Shown piece after piece: positions 27,401 through 37,965 of a stretch of DNA of 64,000 nucleotides. Within the stretch, counting starts at the first letter, position 1. The number at the start of each line of letters is the position of its first letter. Source of the DNA: Mycobacterium sp. Root265 (GTDB taxonomy: Bacteria > Actinomycetota > Actinomycetes > Mycobacteriales > Mycobacteriaceae). The position numbers and the translations under genes are program-made. The DNA lies in contig NZ_LMJA01000033.1 of assembly GCF_001428895.1 (NCBI RefSeq), positions 157,615-221,614 of the forward strand, given 5' to 3'. Under the pieces are notes generated by a model. That model was not told the DNA's origin and did no database searches. It saw only the letters and a list, made by a program, of their open reading frames with translations.

Positions 27401-27630
27401 AGGCCAACTCACCGGTGATGGACTACCTGGGCGGCGGGCCGCTGGGCATCACCGAGTTGCTGCTGCGGGCCACCCCGGTGCCGACATACCTGAAGGACGA
27501 CTGGTTCCGCGATTGGGGTTCCCTGCAGCAACTCCGGCAGTTCTACCCGAACGCGAAGACCGCTGAACTGGAACTCGGCACCGCCACCCGCAGCGGGTTG
27601 TGGAGCCCGGCGCCGCTGCGTCCGTCCTAG
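24415..27630 (+). CDS. embC: Arabinosyltransferase EmbC
   Basis: A 1071-residue GT53 membrane protein. EmbC extends the arabinan of lipoarabinomannan. Visible are about 13 hydrophobic helices, the extracytoplasmic DD motif in HFVGANTADDGYILTM, the proline motif region MFTPTKWTHHFG, and the C-terminal carbohydrate-binding domain with SEPGTEGGTT. It matches Rv3793 closely across its length. Start ATG at 24415 overlaps the aftA stop by one base; GTG 24442 is possible. Unlike the tuberculosis locus, it is not followed by embA but by a convergent oxidoreductase gene. Confidence 0.97.
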   Translation: MAGQLASSSVTDAPANHRTTRLVAVVAGLLGTILAIATPFLPVTETTATLNWPQNGTLDSVDAPLIGYVASDLNITIPCSAAAELGGARNVLLSTVPKQAPKAVDRGLLIERVNNELLVIVRNTPVVSAPLSEVLSPACRELTFTAHADKVTGEFVGLTAGPDDENPGEPLRGERGGYDFRPQIVGVYTDLAGPAPPGLELSATIDTRYSSSPTLLKTLVMVLGVVMTIASLVALHRLDVADGMRHRRFLPQRWWSLTGLDALVAALLVWWHFVGANTADDGYILTMARVSEHAGYMANYYRWFGTPEAPFGWYYDLLALWAHVSTASIWVRLPTLLMGLACWWIISREVIPRLGAAVKKSRPAAWTAAAMFLAFWLPLNNGLRPEPIIAVGILLTWCSVERGVATSRLLPVAVAIIIGALTLFSGPTGIAAVGALLVAVGPLRTIVAAHVSRFGYAALLAPIAAAGTVTIFLIFRDQTLVGELQASSFKSTIGPSLAWFDEHIRYSRLFTTSPDGSVARRFAVLALLLAVAISVAMTLRKGRIPGTAIGPAQRMIGITVISFLSLMFTPTKWTHHFGVFAGLAGSLGALAAVAIAATAMKSKRNRTVVTAVVLFVTALSFATVNGWWYVSNFGVPWSNEFPEWHFGLTTMLLGLSVLALLVAAWLHFAGGEDRDRPWSRFTGAPLAVVTWAVVLFQVVSLTLAVTAQYPAWSVGRSNLDALRGKTCGLATDVMVEQDPNVGLLTPIDTPVGEALGAGTAQNFRPDGIPSDISADSVSEQPGSSNFADSEDSDETGSEPGTEGGTTAAAGVNGSQARLPYNLDPARTPVLGSWRAGPQSPASLRSAWYRLPPSGERGPLLVVAAAGRFDAGEVLVQWATEEQAADGKPGGTIGFADVGAVPAWRNLRAPMSAIPEQATRVRLVASDDDLSPQHWIAVTPPRIPELRSLQDVVGSTDPVMLDWLVGLAFPCQRPFFHRYGVTEVPKWRILPDRFGAEANSPVMDYLGGGPLGITELLLRATPVPTYLKDDWFRDWGSLQQLRQFYPNAKTAELELGTATRSGLWSPAPLRPS

Positions 27631-27642
27631 CCGGCGCCCCAG

Positions 27643-29271
27643 CTAGCGGCGCCCGGCCAGGATCGCCTCCATATTGCGCTCGGCGAGCGCCGTGATGGAC
27701 ATGAACGGGTTGCAGCCGATGTAGCCGGGGATCAGCGACGCGTCGTTGACGTACAGCTTGTCGTGGCCGTTGACACGCCCGAACAGGTCGGTGGCCGCAC
27801 CGCGCACGCAGCCGCCCAACGGGTGAACGGTATTGGGCGCGAATGCCTTTCCTTCGAAGAGGTCATCGCGGTAATCCACACCGTTGGCCTGGGTGACCCG
27901 GTCGAACACCAGCCGCGCACGCTCGATGAGGTGGTCGGTGTGGCTCTGCGGCCAGTCGATGCCGATGGAATCCGCCTGGCGGTCGTAGCTGATCGTTGCC
28001 CGGTCACCGGTGCGCACCATGGCGTAGTAGCCCAGCGCATTGGTCTCCAGCGGCAGCGGCAACGAGAACATGCTGGCGTACACCGGATTGTCGGGATCGG
28101 CGCGGCCGTCCAGGTTGATCATGCCCAGCAGCGACTGCTGGGTGCCCACCGGATCCTGTTCGGCGGTGTTGTGCGACACCATGATGTCGCCGTTGTTGCC
28201 GTAGCCGTTGCCGACCTCGTCGTGCAGGTTGGCCAGATCCCCGGACTCCCGCGCGCGCAGCAGCAGGTGGGTGGTGCCCAGTACGCCGGCCGCCAGATAC
28301 AGCTGTTCACAACCGATCTCGTCGCGCGACAGCTCTTTGCCCCAGCGGTCGATCTCGCGGATGGACACCACGTACTCACCGGAGGGTTCCTGACGGATGC
28401 CGGTCACCTCGGTGAGCGGGCGCAGTTGCACCTTGCCGGTCTTCAGCGCCGCGGCGACATAGGTCTGGTCGACGCTGCCGAGGCGGCCGTGGTTGTTGCC
28501 GTACTGGCACTCCCAGTCCAGTGCCGAGCGCGGCACCTCGCCGGCGGCCTCACGCATCATGTAGTCGAACGAGTAGGCGCTGCCGTTGATGTCGACGCCG
28601 TACCCGGCCGCCTCGGCGTAGCTGCGGCCCACCCGGGCGTACTGGAAGTACGGGGTCTGCTCGAACCAGTCCAGGTCCCGGTAGCTGATCTGCAGCGCGG
28701 ACTTGGCCCGCTCGACATAGGTGCCCAGGAATTCGTTCGGATCGATGTCGGGGAAGGCGGCCCGCACCTGATCGGGGGTCGGCACCGCGGCGATGGCCGC
28801 GTTGACCATGGAGCCACCACCGACGGCGATCCCGCGGAACACGTCGTGGGCGCCGAAGGTCACCTTGTCGCAGATCCCGGCCTGGATCGGCTGGGACCCC
28901 GGATTCTGCGCCGCGACCGCGTTCACCGACACCCCGCGGAACGACGGCACCAGGCTGGGCGGAACATCGCGGAACCAGCCCGCGCGGGTGTCCGCCGGCA
29001 ACATCTTGGTGAAGCGTTTCCCGTCCTCGTCGGGGGTGTCCCAGAGCCGCCCGCGCTCCAGGATCAGGGTGTCCACCCCCGCCTCGCCCAGGCGCAGCGC
29101 ACTGACACCCCCGCCGTACCCGCTGCCCACCACGATGGCCTGGTGGAATGCCCGCGCCGCGGGGCGTTCCCCGGACCGGTTGGACGAACAGGCTCCCACG
29201 CCCACCGCACCGGCTGCGAGGCCCGCCGCGGCACCCAGAAAACGCCGCCGTGTCACCTTGATCTTGTGCAC
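27643..29271 (-). CDS. Exported GMC oxidoreductase (cholesterol-oxidase type)
   Basis: A 542-residue flavoprotein. The N-terminus has a twin-arginine motif (TRRRFLGAA), then a hydrophobic stretch ending in GVGACS, which resembles a lipobox with Cys at about residue 28. FAD-binding GSGYGGG follows, with GGGSMVNAAI, a NGYGNNGDIMVSHN middle segment and a C-terminal active-site region HPLGGC...DASLIPGYIGCNPFMSITALAER, as in short GMC cholesterol oxidases. It probably oxidises a sterol or other hydrophobic alcohol at the cell surface. It converges on embC and diverges from the AlkB gene. GTG start. Confidence 0.88.
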   Translation of the reverse strand: MHKIKVTRRRFLGAAAGLAAGAVGVGACSSNRSGERPAARAFHQAIVVGSGYGGGVSALRLGEAGVDTLILERGRLWDTPDEDGKRFTKMLPADTRAGWFRDVPPSLVPSFRGVSVNAVAAQNPGSQPIQAGICDKVTFGAHDVFRGIAVGGGSMVNAAIAAVPTPDQVRAAFPDIDPNEFLGTYVERAKSALQISYRDLDWFEQTPYFQYARVGRSYAEAAGYGVDINGSAYSFDYMMREAAGEVPRSALDWECQYGNNHGRLGSVDQTYVAAALKTGKVQLRPLTEVTGIRQEPSGEYVVSIREIDRWGKELSRDEIGCEQLYLAAGVLGTTHLLLRARESGDLANLHDEVGNGYGNNGDIMVSHNTAEQDPVGTQQSLLGMINLDGRADPDNPVYASMFSLPLPLETNALGYYAMVRTGDRATISYDRQADSIGIDWPQSHTDHLIERARLVFDRVTQANGVDYRDDLFEGKAFAPNTVHPLGGCVRGAATDLFGRVNGHDKLYVNDASLIPGYIGCNPFMSITALAERNMEAILAGRR

Positions 29272-29319
29272 CCTTACACCAACCTCACAGCAAAATCCTC
29301 ATTCGTTATGGCTCCGTGT

Positions 29320-29348
29320 TTGCACTGCTCGCGCAACCAGGTTAAATA
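29320..29348 (+). promoter_or_regulatory. Predicted promoter of the AlkB-type gene
   Basis: TTGCAC (29320-29325) and TTAAAT (29342-29347) are spaced by 16 bp in the AT-rich 121-bp gap between the two divergent inserted genes. They lie about 45 nt before the GTG at 29393. Confidence 0.35.
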
Positions 29349-29392
29349 GGCACTAAGAACTAGTTCGCTCCATCCCCCGGCAAGGATACGAA

Positions 29393-30532
29393 GTGACCGA
29401 CGCGCAGACCGGCAGAACGCCCATGTGGCGGGCTGTAAAGCGGTATCTGTGGCTGCTCGGTGCCATCGTCCCAGGGATGGTCGGATTGGCGTGGCTACTG
29501 GTCCAGGTGACCGGTTCTGCGGTGTTCTGGTGGGTGGGTCCACTGCTGGCCTTCGTCGTGATTCCGGTACTTGACCAGCTAATTGGCGCCGACGAAACCG
29601 GCGTCCCCGGCGGCACCATCGAAGATCTTGAAAACGACAACTTCTATCGCTGGGTCAACTATCTTTACCTGCCCAACCAGTACCTTTCACTGATTTTCGC
29701 GTGCTGGCTGTGGAGCGGCGGCGGATGGCTCGCGATGACCACCGTCGACAAGATCGGCTTGATGCTCACCGTCGGGATCGTCGGTGGGATTGCGATCAAC
29801 GCCGCCCACGAATTGGGCCACCGGCGCGCAAGTGCCGAGAAACGACTCAGCAAGATCGCTCTTGCGCAAACTGGCTATGGGCATTTTTTCGTCGAACACA
29901 ACCGCGGCCACCATTTGCGGGTCGCGACCGTCGAGGATCCCGCGAGCGCGCGCCTGGGCGAGAGCGTCTATCACTTCATCCCGCGTTCGGTGCTGGGTGG
30001 ACTGCGCTCGGCATGGCACCTGGAGGGCACCCGGCTGGCTCAGGCCGGCAGGTCCCGGTTCTCGCTCCGCAACGACATCCTGAACGCCTGGCTGCTCACG
30101 GCGGCGATCTTCGTCGGCCTGGTCGCCTGGTTCGGCCCGGTCATCATTCCGTGGCTGCTCGGACAGGCGATCATCGGCGTCTGCCTGCTGGAGACGGTGA
30201 ACTACCTGGAGCACTACGGGCTGCGGCGGCAGCGCCTTGCCGACGGTCGCTACGAACGGGTCGGCCAGCGGCACAGCTGGAACAGCGACACGCTGATCGC
30301 CAACGTGTTCCTGTACCACCTGCAGCGGCACTCCGATCACCACGCCAATCCGCAGAAGCGCTACCAGACGTTGCAGCACTCCGATCAGGCTCCGCAGTTG
30401 CCCACCGGGTACGGCAGCATGCTGGTGCTGGCCTGGTGCCCGCCGCTGTGGCGCCGGGTGATGGATCCGCGGGTATTGGCGCACTACGGCGGCAATATCG
30501 GGCTGGCAGCGCTGCAACCCGATAGGGCCTAG
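29393..30532 (+). CDS. alkB: AlkB-type membrane alkane/fatty-acid hydroxylase
   Basis: A 379-residue non-haem di-iron membrane hydroxylase. All four histidine-rich clusters of the AlkB family are present: HELGHRR, EHNRGHH, NYLEHYG and LQRHSDHHA, with hydrophobic helices between. It would oxidise the terminal carbon of alkanes or related chains, needing rubredoxin and rubredoxin reductase; none is encoded nearby. GTG start behind CAAGGAT. It ends 50 nt before embA in the same direction and so probably contributes to embAB transcription. Confidence 0.93.
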   Translation: MTDAQTGRTPMWRAVKRYLWLLGAIVPGMVGLAWLLVQVTGSAVFWWVGPLLAFVVIPVLDQLIGADETGVPGGTIEDLENDNFYRWVNYLYLPNQYLSLIFACWLWSGGGWLAMTTVDKIGLMLTVGIVGGIAINAAHELGHRRASAEKRLSKIALAQTGYGHFFVEHNRGHHLRVATVEDPASARLGESVYHFIPRSVLGGLRSAWHLEGTRLAQAGRSRFSLRNDILNAWLLTAAIFVGLVAWFGPVIIPWLLGQAIIGVCLLETVNYLEHYGLRRQRLADGRYERVGQRHSWNSDTLIANVFLYHLQRHSDHHANPQKRYQTLQHSDQAPQLPTGYGSMLVLAWCPPLWRRVMDPRVLAHYGGNIGLAALQPDRA

Positions 30533-30582
30533 CGCGGGTCGTCCGGCGGTGCCGGGCCGGCTGTCGCCTAACCTTGAACCTC

Positions 30583-33500
30583 GTGCCCGATAGGAACGTC
30601 CGCCTTCTCGCCGTCATCACGGGCCTCGTCGGCTTCCTGCTCTGCGCCCTCGCCCCGCTGCTGCCGGTGCGCCAGAGCACCGCAGCGATCCAATGGCCCC
30701 AGGCCGCGAACGCCGACGGCTTCGTCGGCGACATCACCGCGCCACTGGTCTCCGGCGCGCCCCGATCGCTCGACGTGACCATCCCGTGCCGGACGGTGGC
30801 GAGCCTGCCCGCCGACGGCGGACTGGTGTTCTCCACCATCCCGCCCGGCGGTATCGACGCCGGGCGCAACGGCCTGTTCGTCAACGCCAACGCCGACGTC
30901 GTCTACGTCGCGTTCCGGGACACCGTCGCCGCGGTCGCGCCGCGCGACGCCGTCGGTTCCGGCGCCTGCAGTGAGCTCCGCATCTGGGCGAACGTCGGCG
31001 CGGTCGGCGCCGATTTCGTCGGCATCCCCGGCGCCACCGGCACTCTCGGCCTCGACAAGCGCCCGCAGGTGGCGGGCATCTTCACCGACCTGCGCGTCGG
31101 ACCGGATGCCGGCCTAAACGCGCACGTCGACATCGACACCCGTTTCATCACCTCGCCGACCGCACTGAAGACCGCGGTGATGGTGCTCGGCGTGGCCGCC
31201 GTGCTGGCGTCCATCGTCGCGCTGGCGCTGCTGGACCGCACCGCCGGGCGGCGCCCCGCGCCGGGCCGCCGGCGCCGCACCGGACTGTCGGTCTGGCTGG
31301 CCGACGCCGGCGTGGTGGGCGGACTGCTGGTGTGGCACATCGTAGGACCGCCGACCTCCGATGACGGCTACAACCTGACGATGGCCAGGGTCTCCGGGGA
31401 CGCCGGGTACATCGCCAACTACTACCGCTACTTCGGCGCCTCGGAAGCCCCGTTCGACTGGTATCAGAGCGTGCTCGCGCACCTCGCCTCGATCAGCACC
31501 GCCGGGGTCTGGATGCGGCTGCCCGCCACCGCCGCCGCGATCGGCACCTGGCTGCTGCTGAGCCACGTCGTGCTGCCCCGGCTCGGCAACCGGCTGGCCC
31601 GCAACCGGGCCGCCGTGTGGACGGCGGGCGCGGTGTTCCTGGCCGCCTGGCTGCCGTTCAACAACGGTCTGCGCCCGGAACCGCTCATCGCGTTCGGCGT
31701 CGTGCTCAGCTGGGTGCTCGTGGAACAGACGGTGGGCCGGCGCAGGCTGTGGCCGACCGCGGCAGCGATCGTCGTCGCCATGTTCTGCCTGACGCTGGCA
31801 CCGCAGGGCCTGATCGCGCTGGCGCCGCTGCTCGTCGGCGCCCGAAAGATCACCCAGGTCATCGCCGAGCGCCGCCCCGCACTGGGCCTGGCCGCCCAAC
31901 TGGCACCGCTGGCCGCGGCCGCCTCGCTGATCTTCGTCATCGTGTTCCGCGACCAGACGCTGGCCACCGTCGCCGAGTCGGCGCGCATCAAGTACGTGGT
32001 GGGCCCGACGATCCCCTGGTACCAGGAGTTCCTGCGCTACTACTTCCTGACCGTCGAGGACAGCGTCGACGGTTCACTGACCCGCCGTTTCGCGGTGCTG
32101 ATCCTGCTGCTGTGCCTGTTCGGTCTGCTGATGGTGCTGCTGCGCCGCGGCACCGTGCCCGGCACGGTGAACGGGCCGGTGTGGCGGCTGATCGGCACCA
32201 CCGGTATCGGGCTGCTGCTGCTGACGTTCACCCCGACGAAGTGGGCCATCCAGTTCGGTGCGTTCGCCGGCCTGGCCGGTGCACTCGGCGGCGTGACGGC
32301 GTTCGCGCTGGCCCGGGTCGGGCTGCACAGCCGGCGCAACCTCGCGCTGTACGTGACCGCGCTGCTGTTCGTGCTGGCATGGGCCACCTCCGGTCTCAAC
32401 GGCTTCTTCTACACCGGCAACTACGGGGTGCCGTGGTTCGACAAGCAGCCCGTCATCGTCGGCTTCCCGGTCACCACGATCTTCCTGGTGCTCGCGCTCG
32501 CCGGCGGTCTGCTGACCGCCTGGCTGCATTTCCGTATCGACTACGCCGGGCACACCGAGGTCGCCGACACCGGCCGCAACCGGGCGCTGGCGTCCACCCC
32601 GCTGCTGGTCGTCGCGGTCATCATGGTCGTGCTGGAACTGGGTTCGATGCTCAAGGCCACCGCGGCCCGCTACCCCGTCTACACCACCGGCTCGGCCAAC
32701 CTTGCCGCCCTGCGTTCGGGGCTGTCCGCAGACAGCTGCGCCATGGCCGACGCGGTGTTGGTCGAGGCCGACACCAATGCCGGACTGCTGCAACCGGTTC
32801 CGGGCCAGCGCTTCGGCGAGTACGGCCCGCTCGGCGGCGACAAGCCCATCGGGTTCACGCCCAACGGCGTCAGCGACACCCTTGAGCCCCCCGAACCGGT
32901 GGCCGCCAACCCAGGTACCCCGAACTCGGACGGGCCGGTCGACAAGCCGAATGTCGGTGTCGGCTACGCGGCAGGTACCGGCGGCGGCTACGGCCCCGAG
33001 GGCGTCAACGGATCCCGGGTGTACCTACCGTTCGGACTCGACCCGGCCACCACTCCGGTGATGGGCAGCTTCGACGAGAACACCCTTGCCGCCAAGGCCA
33101 CCTCGGCCTGGTACCAGCTGCCGCCCCGCAGCCCGGACCGTCCGCTGGTGACCGTCGCCGCGGTGGGCGCGATCTGGTTCTACGAGGAGGACGGTTCCTT
33201 CAACTACGGCCAGTCACTGAAACTGCAGTGGGGTGTGCACCGGCCCGACGGCAGCTATCAGGCGCTGTCGGAGGTCCAGCCGATCGACACCTTCTATCAG
33301 AAGGCGTGGCGCAACCTGCGTTTCCCGCTCGCCTCGGCTCCGCCGGAGGCCAATGTGGCCCGCATCGTCGCCGATGACCCGAACCTGTCCGAGGATCAGT
33401 GGTTCGGGTTCACCCCGCCACGGGTGCCGGTCCTGCAGACGGCCCAGCAGTACCTCGGTACGCAGACGCCGGTGCTGATGGACATCGCCACCGCGTCCAA

Positions 33501-33828
33501 CTTCCCCTGCCAGCGGCCGTTCGCCGAACACCTCGGCGTCGCCGAACTGCCGGACTACCGGATCATTCCGAACTTCAAGCAGATGGTGGCGTCCTCGAAC
33601 CAGTGGCAGTCCGCCGATGACGGTGGACCGTTCCTGTTCATCCAGGCGCTGCTGCGCACCTCGACGATCCCCACCTATCTGCGTGACGACTGGTACCGCG
33701 ACTGGGGTTCGATCGAGCGCTATATCCGGGTGGTGCCGCGCGATGTCGCGCCCGACGCCGTCATCGATGAAGGGACTGCGAACGTGTTCGGCTGGAGTCG
33801 CGGCGGACCGATCAGGGCACTGCCGTGA
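30583..33828 (+). CDS. embA: Arabinosyltransferase EmbA
   Basis: A 1081-residue GT53 enzyme, orthologue of Rv3794. With EmbB it builds the branched non-reducing end of arabinogalactan arabinan and is a target of ethambutol. The DD motif lies in [28 protein letters not shown] and the C-terminal carbohydrate-binding domain (GINGS-like [14 protein letters not shown]) are intact. GTG at 30583 matches the tuberculosis N-terminus; a TTG lies three codons earlier. The stop overlaps the embB start by 4 nt. It lies 50 nt downstream of the inserted alkB. Confidence 0.96.
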   Translation: MPDRNVRLLAVITGLVGFLLCALAPLLPVRQSTAAIQWPQAANADGFVGDITAPLVSGAPRSLDVTIPCRTVASLPADGGLVFSTIPPGGIDAGRNGLFVNANADVVYVAFRDTVAAVAPRDAVGSGACSELRIWANVGAVGADFVGIPGATGTLGLDKRPQVAGIFTDLRVGPDAGLNAHVDIDTRFITSPTALKTAVMVLGVAAVLASIVALALLDRTAGRRPAPGRRRRTGLSVWLADAGVVGGLLVWHIVGPPTSDDGYNLTMARVSGDAGYIANYYRYFGASEAPFDWYQSVLAHLASISTAGVWMRLPATAAAIGTWLLLSHVVLPRLGNRLARNRAAVWTAGAVFLAAWLPFNNGLRPEPLIAFGVVLSWVLVEQTVGRRRLWPTAAAIVVAMFCLTLAPQGLIALAPLLVGARKITQVIAERRPALGLAAQLAPLAAAASLIFVIVFRDQTLATVAESARIKYVVGPTIPWYQEFLRYYFLTVEDSVDGSLTRRFAVLILLLCLFGLLMVLLRRGTVPGTVNGPVWRLIGTTGIGLLLLTFTPTKWAIQFGAFAGLAGALGGVTAFALARVGLHSRRNLALYVTALLFVLAWATSGLNGFFYTGNYGVPWFDKQPVIVGFPVTTIFLVLALAGGLLTAWLHFRIDYAGHTEVADTGRNRALASTPLLVVAVIMVVLELGSMLKATAARYPVYTTGSANLAALRSGLSADSCAMADAVLVEADTNAGLLQPVPGQRFGEYGPLGGDKPIGFTPNGVSDTLEPPEPVAANPGTPNSDGPVDKPNVGVGYAAGTGGGYGPEGVNGSRVYLPFGLDPATTPVMGSFDENTLAAKATSAWYQLPPRSPDRPLVTVAAVGAIWFYEEDGSFNYGQSLKLQWGVHRPDGSYQALSEVQPIDTFYQKAWRNLRFPLASAPPEANVARIVADDPNLSEDQWFGFTPPRVPVLQTAQQYLGTQTPVLMDIATASNFPCQRPFAEHLGVAELPDYRIIPNFKQMVASSNQWQSADDGGPFLFIQALLRTSTIPTYLRDDWYRDWGSIERYIRVVPRDVAPDAVIDEGTANVFGWSRGGPIRALP

Positions 33829-36800
33829 GCGACGTGAACGGGAGCGGACAAGCCGGAGCCGTGAGTGAACCTGTGAACCAACCGAAGGCCCGCGACGATG
33901 TGAAGATCGCCCGCTGGGTCGCCACGATCGCCGGCCTGCTGGGCTTCGTGATGGCGGTCGCGGTGCCGCTGCTGCCGGTCACCCAGACCACTGCCACGCT
34001 GAATTGGCCGCAGGCGGGCCAGCTCTCGAACGTCACCGCCCCGCTGATCTCCCAGGCGCCGGTGACGCTGACCGCCACCGTGCCGTGCTCGGTGATCCGG
34101 GACATGCCCGCCGAGGGCGGTCTGGTGCTGGGCACCGCGCCCGCCGAGGGCCGCGACGCGGCGCTGAACGCGATGCTGGTCAACGTCACCGAACCGAGCG
34201 CGGGCAGCCCGGGCCGGGTGGACGTCATCGTGCGCAACGTGGTGGTGGCCAGCGTCGAACGTGACCGTGCCGCAGACTGTTCCGACATCAAGATCACCTC
34301 CAACCATGACGGCACCTACGCGGAGTTCGTCGGGCTGACGCAGGAGGACGGCACCCCGCAGCGCACCGGCTACCCCGACCCGAACCTGCGCCCGGCCGTC
34401 GTCGGCGTGTTCACCGACCTGACCGGACCTGCCCCGCAAGGGCTGTCGCTGTCGGCCGATATCGACACCCGATTCACCACGCATCCGACGCCGCTGAAAC
34501 TCGCCGCGATCGTGCTGGCGATCCTCTCGACGATCATCGCGGTGCTGGCGCTGTGGCGCCTGGACCGCGTCGACGGCCGGCGCATGCACCGGCTGATCCC
34601 CACCCGGTGGAAGACGGCGTCGCCGGTCGACGGTGTGGTGGTGGGCGCGTTCGCGCTCTGGTACGTCATCGGCACCAACTCCTCGGATGACGGCTACATC
34701 CTGCAGATGGCCCGGGTCGCCGATCACGGCGGCTACATGTCCAACTACTTCCGCTGGTTCGGCAGCCCCGAGGATCCGTTCGGCTGGTACTACAACGTGC
34801 TGGCCCTGATGACCCGGGTGAGCGACGCCAGCATCTGGATCCGGTTGCCCGACTTGATCTGTGCACTGGTGTGCTGGCTGTTGCTGTCCCGCGAGGTGCT
34901 GCCCCGACTCGGCCCCGCCGTGGTCGCCAGCCGCCCGGCGCTGTGGGCGGCGGGTCTGGTGCTGCTGGGTGCCTGGATGCCGTTCAACAACGGCCTGCGT
35001 CCCGAAGGCCAGATCGCCACCGGCGCGCTCATCACCTATGTGCTGATCGAACGGGCGGTCACCTCCGGGCGGCTGACGCCGGCCGCGCTGGCCATCCTCT
35101 CGGCCGCCTTCACCCTCGGCATCCAGCCGACCGGTCTGATCGCGGTGGCCGCGCTCGTTGCCGGTGGCCGTCCCATCCTGCGCATCCTGATGCGTCGCCG
35201 CGCCGTGGTGGGCACCTGGCCGCTGCTGGCACCGCTGCTGGCGGTCGGCACCGTGATCCTGGCGGTCGTGTTCGCCGACCAGACCTTGGCCACGGTGCTG
35301 GAGGCCACCCGGGTCCGCACCGCGATCGGGCCCAGCCAGCAGTGGTACACCGAGAATCTGCGGTACTACTACCTGGTCCTGCCGACCGTCGACGGCGCCA
35401 TCTCACGCCGGTTCGCGTTCCTGTTCAGCGCGATGTGCCTGTTCCCGGCGCTGTTCATGATGTTGCGCCGCAAGCGGATCGCCGGCATCGCGCGCGGTCC
35501 GGCCTGGCGCTTGATGGGCATCATCTTCGCCACCATCTTCTTCCTGATGTTCACCCCCACCAAGTGGATTCACCACTTCGGCCTGTTCGCCGCGGTGGCG
35601 GGTGCGATGGCCGCCCTGGCCACGGTGATGGTGTCCCCGGTGGTGCTGCGGTCGGCACGTAACCGGATGGCGTTCCTGTCACTGGTGTTCTTCGTCGTGG
35701 CGCTGTGCTTCGCCTCGGTCAACGGGTGGTGGTACGTCTCCAACTTCGGTGTCCCCTTCAACACGGCGGTCCCGGCGATCGGCGGGGTGACCATCAGCAC
35801 GATCTTCTTCGCGCTGTTCGTGATCGCGGCGCTGTGGGCGTTCTGGTTACACGTATCGGGGCGCGGGGACTCCCGTTTCGTCGACCGGCTCACGGCCGCA
35901 CCGATCCCGATCGCCGCCGGCTTCATGGTGGTGGTGTTCGTGGCGTCGATGGCCATCGGCGTGGTGCGCCAGTACCCGACCTACTCCAACGGCTGGGCCA
36001 ACGTACGCGCCTTCGCCGGTGGCTGTGGCATGGCCGACGACGTCCTGGTCGAACCCGACTCCAACGCCGGGTTCCTGCGCGCGCTGCCCGGTGATTACGG
36101 CCCGCTGGGCCCGCTCGGTGGGGCCGGTGCGCCCGGCTTCTCCCCCGACGGGGTGCCCGACCGGATCGTCGCAGAGGCCATCCGGCTGAACAATCCTCAG
36201 CCCGGCACCGACTACGACTGGAACCGGTCGATCCGGCTGCCGCGGCCCGGCGTCAACGGCTCCCGGGTGCCGCTGCCCTACGGCCTGGACCCGGCGCGCG
36301 TACCGATCGCCGGCACGTATTCGACCGGGGCACAACGGGAGAGCAAACTCGCCTCGGCCTGGTATGAGTTGCCCGCCGCCGACGACGCGCACCCGCTGGT
36401 CACCATCACCGCGGCAGGCACGATCTCCGGCGTCAACGTCGCCAAGGGCGAAGTCTCCGGGCAGGCCGTGGAATTGGAGTACGCGGTCGCCGGCCCGGAC
36501 GGTGCCCCGGTACCCGCCGGTCGGGTCAGCCCCTATGACATCGGCCCGACGCCGTCGTGGCGCAACCTGCGCTACCCGCGCCGGCAGATCCCGGCCGATG
36601 CCATCGCGGTCCGGGTGATCGCCGAGGATCTGTCACTGAGCCCGGGTGACTGGGTCGCGGTCACACCGCCGCGGGTGCCCGAGGTGCGTTCGGTCCAGGA
36701 ATACATCGGCTCCCAGCAGCCCGTGCTGCTGGACTGGGCGGTCGGTCTGGCCTTCCCGTGCCAGCAGCCGATGCTGCACGCCAACGGGGTGACCGAGGTC

Positions 36801-37070
36801 CCGAAGTTCCGCATCTCACCGGACTACTTCGCCAAGCTGCAGAGCACCGACACCTGGCAGAACGGCTTGGAGGGCGGCCTGCTGGGGATCACCGATCTGC
36901 TGCTGCGCGCGTCGGTGATGTCGACCTACCTGTCCAACGACTGGGGCCAGGACTGGGGTTCGCTGCGGCGCTTCGACACCATCGTCGACGCCGAACCCGC
37001 GGAGATCGAGTTGGGTAGTTCCACGCACTCCGGGCTGTACTCGCCCGGCGAGATCCGCATCGGCCCCTAG
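33825..37070 (+). CDS. embB: Arabinosyltransferase EmbB
   Basis: A 1081-residue GT53 enzyme, orthologue of Rv3795, acting with EmbA in arabinogalactan arabinan branching. The catalytic DD motif is in [16 protein letters not shown]; the Met in this motif (Met295, ATG at 34707-34709) corresponds to Met306 of M. tuberculosis, the main ethambutol-resistance site, and is kept. The residue before it is Gln, where tuberculosis has Gly. [12 protein letters not shown] and the C-terminal binding domain are conserved. GTG at 33825 overlaps the embA stop; several downstream starts exist in the polar N-terminus. Confidence 0.97.
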   Translation: MSDVNGSGQAGAVSEPVNQPKARDDVKIARWVATIAGLLGFVMAVAVPLLPVTQTTATLNWPQAGQLSNVTAPLISQAPVTLTATVPCSVIRDMPAEGGLVLGTAPAEGRDAALNAMLVNVTEPSAGSPGRVDVIVRNVVVASVERDRAADCSDIKITSNHDGTYAEFVGLTQEDGTPQRTGYPDPNLRPAVVGVFTDLTGPAPQGLSLSADIDTRFTTHPTPLKLAAIVLAILSTIIAVLALWRLDRVDGRRMHRLIPTRWKTASPVDGVVVGAFALWYVIGTNSSDDGYILQMARVADHGGYMSNYFRWFGSPEDPFGWYYNVLALMTRVSDASIWIRLPDLICALVCWLLLSREVLPRLGPAVVASRPALWAAGLVLLGAWMPFNNGLRPEGQIATGALITYVLIERAVTSGRLTPAALAILSAAFTLGIQPTGLIAVAALVAGGRPILRILMRRRAVVGTWPLLAPLLAVGTVILAVVFADQTLATVLEATRVRTAIGPSQQWYTENLRYYYLVLPTVDGAISRRFAFLFSAMCLFPALFMMLRRKRIAGIARGPAWRLMGIIFATIFFLMFTPTKWIHHFGLFAAVAGAMAALATVMVSPVVLRSARNRMAFLSLVFFVVALCFASVNGWWYVSNFGVPFNTAVPAIGGVTISTIFFALFVIAALWAFWLHVSGRGDSRFVDRLTAAPIPIAAGFMVVVFVASMAIGVVRQYPTYSNGWANVRAFAGGCGMADDVLVEPDSNAGFLRALPGDYGPLGPLGGAGAPGFSPDGVPDRIVAEAIRLNNPQPGTDYDWNRSIRLPRPGVNGSRVPLPYGLDPARVPIAGTYSTGAQRESKLASAWYELPAADDAHPLVTITAAGTISGVNVAKGEVSGQAVELEYAVAGPDGAPVPAGRVSPYDIGPTPSWRNLRYPRRQIPADAIAVRVIAEDLSLSPGDWVAVTPPRVPEVRSVQEYIGSQQPVLLDWAVGLAFPCQQPMLHANGVTEVPKFRISPDYFAKLQSTDTWQNGLEGGLLGITDLLLRASVMSTYLSNDWGQDWGSLRRFDTIVDAEPAEIELGSSTHSGLYSPGEIRIGP

Positions 37071-37072
37071 CC

Positions 37073-37954
37073 ATGGCAGATCGGACCCGGCTCGGAAACG
37101 CCGTCCTGACAAGGGTGTTGGAGACGTCGTTCGAGCCGGGTGTCGACATGTTCGGCGACACCCCGGACGGGGCGTGGTCGGAGAACGCCGATCTGCTGGT
37201 GCCCACGTTCCTGAACCCGGACACCCGGCGGTGGCGGGTGGCGATCCAGACCTGGGTCATCGATGTCGACGGGCTGCGGGTGCTCGTCGACACCGGCGTC
37301 GGTAACGGCCGCCAGCGGCCGATCCCGGTGCTGAACAATCTGGACACCGGGTTTTTCGATGCGCTGACGGCCGCGGGTGTCACCCCGGACAGCGTCGACG
37401 TGGTGCTCAACACCCACCTGCACACCGATCACGTCGGATGGAACACCACCGCGTCCGACGACGGGTGGGTGCCGACCTTCCCGAATGCGCGTTACCTGTT
37501 GCCGGAGGCCGACTTCCGGTACTTCGGTCCGGACGGCGCCGGCTGCGATGCCGCGGCGCGGGTGGTCTTCGACGACAGTATCGCGCCGGTGTACGAGGCC
37601 GGTCAGGTCGAATTGTTCAGCGGGGAGCAACAATTGAGCGAATCGGTGTGGCTGCGGCCCGCCGCGGGCCACACCCCGGGATCATCGGTGCTGTGGCTGG
37701 ACGCCGGCAGACCGGCGGTGTTCGTCGGGGATCTGACCCACTGCCCCATCCAGATTCCGCGGCCCTCGGATCCGTGCGCGTTCGACGTCGATGCCGCGGC
37801 CGCCGCGGCGACCCGTAAGCGGGTCTTCACCGAGGCCGCCCGCCGGCGTGCCGCCGTCATCCCCGCGCACTATCCGGGTCATGGCGGCGCCACCCTGGTC
37901 GCCCGCGGGGATGCGTTCCAGGTCGATGACTGGCTGGACCTACCCTCCAGCTGA
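37073..37954 (+). CDS. Metallo-beta-lactamase-fold hydrolase
   Basis: A 293-residue protein with the MBL zinc motif THLHTDHVGW, a downstream HTPGSS histidine, an Asp in VFVGDLTH and a C-terminal PAHYPGHGG histidine. Family members include lactonases and thioesterases; the substrate is not evident. ATG at 37073 is 2 nt after the embB stop, so it is probably transcribed with embAB. Converges on the RDD gene. Confidence 0.88.
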   Translation: MADRTRLGNAVLTRVLETSFEPGVDMFGDTPDGAWSENADLLVPTFLNPDTRRWRVAIQTWVIDVDGLRVLVDTGVGNGRQRPIPVLNNLDTGFFDALTAAGVTPDSVDVVLNTHLHTDHVGWNTTASDDGWVPTFPNARYLLPEADFRYFGPDGAGCDAAARVVFDDSIAPVYEAGQVELFSGEQQLSESVWLRPAAGHTPGSSVLWLDAGRPAVFVGDLTHCPIQIPRPSDPCAFDVDAAAAAATRKRVFTEAARRRAAVIPAHYPGHGGATLVARGDAFQVDDWLDLPSS

Positions 37955-37965
37955 GGGACGCCGAT

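Noticed and set aside
30533-30582. Dedicated embA promoter in the alkB-embA gap
   Set aside because: Only a weak TAACCT is seen and no -35; too little to annotate as a feature.
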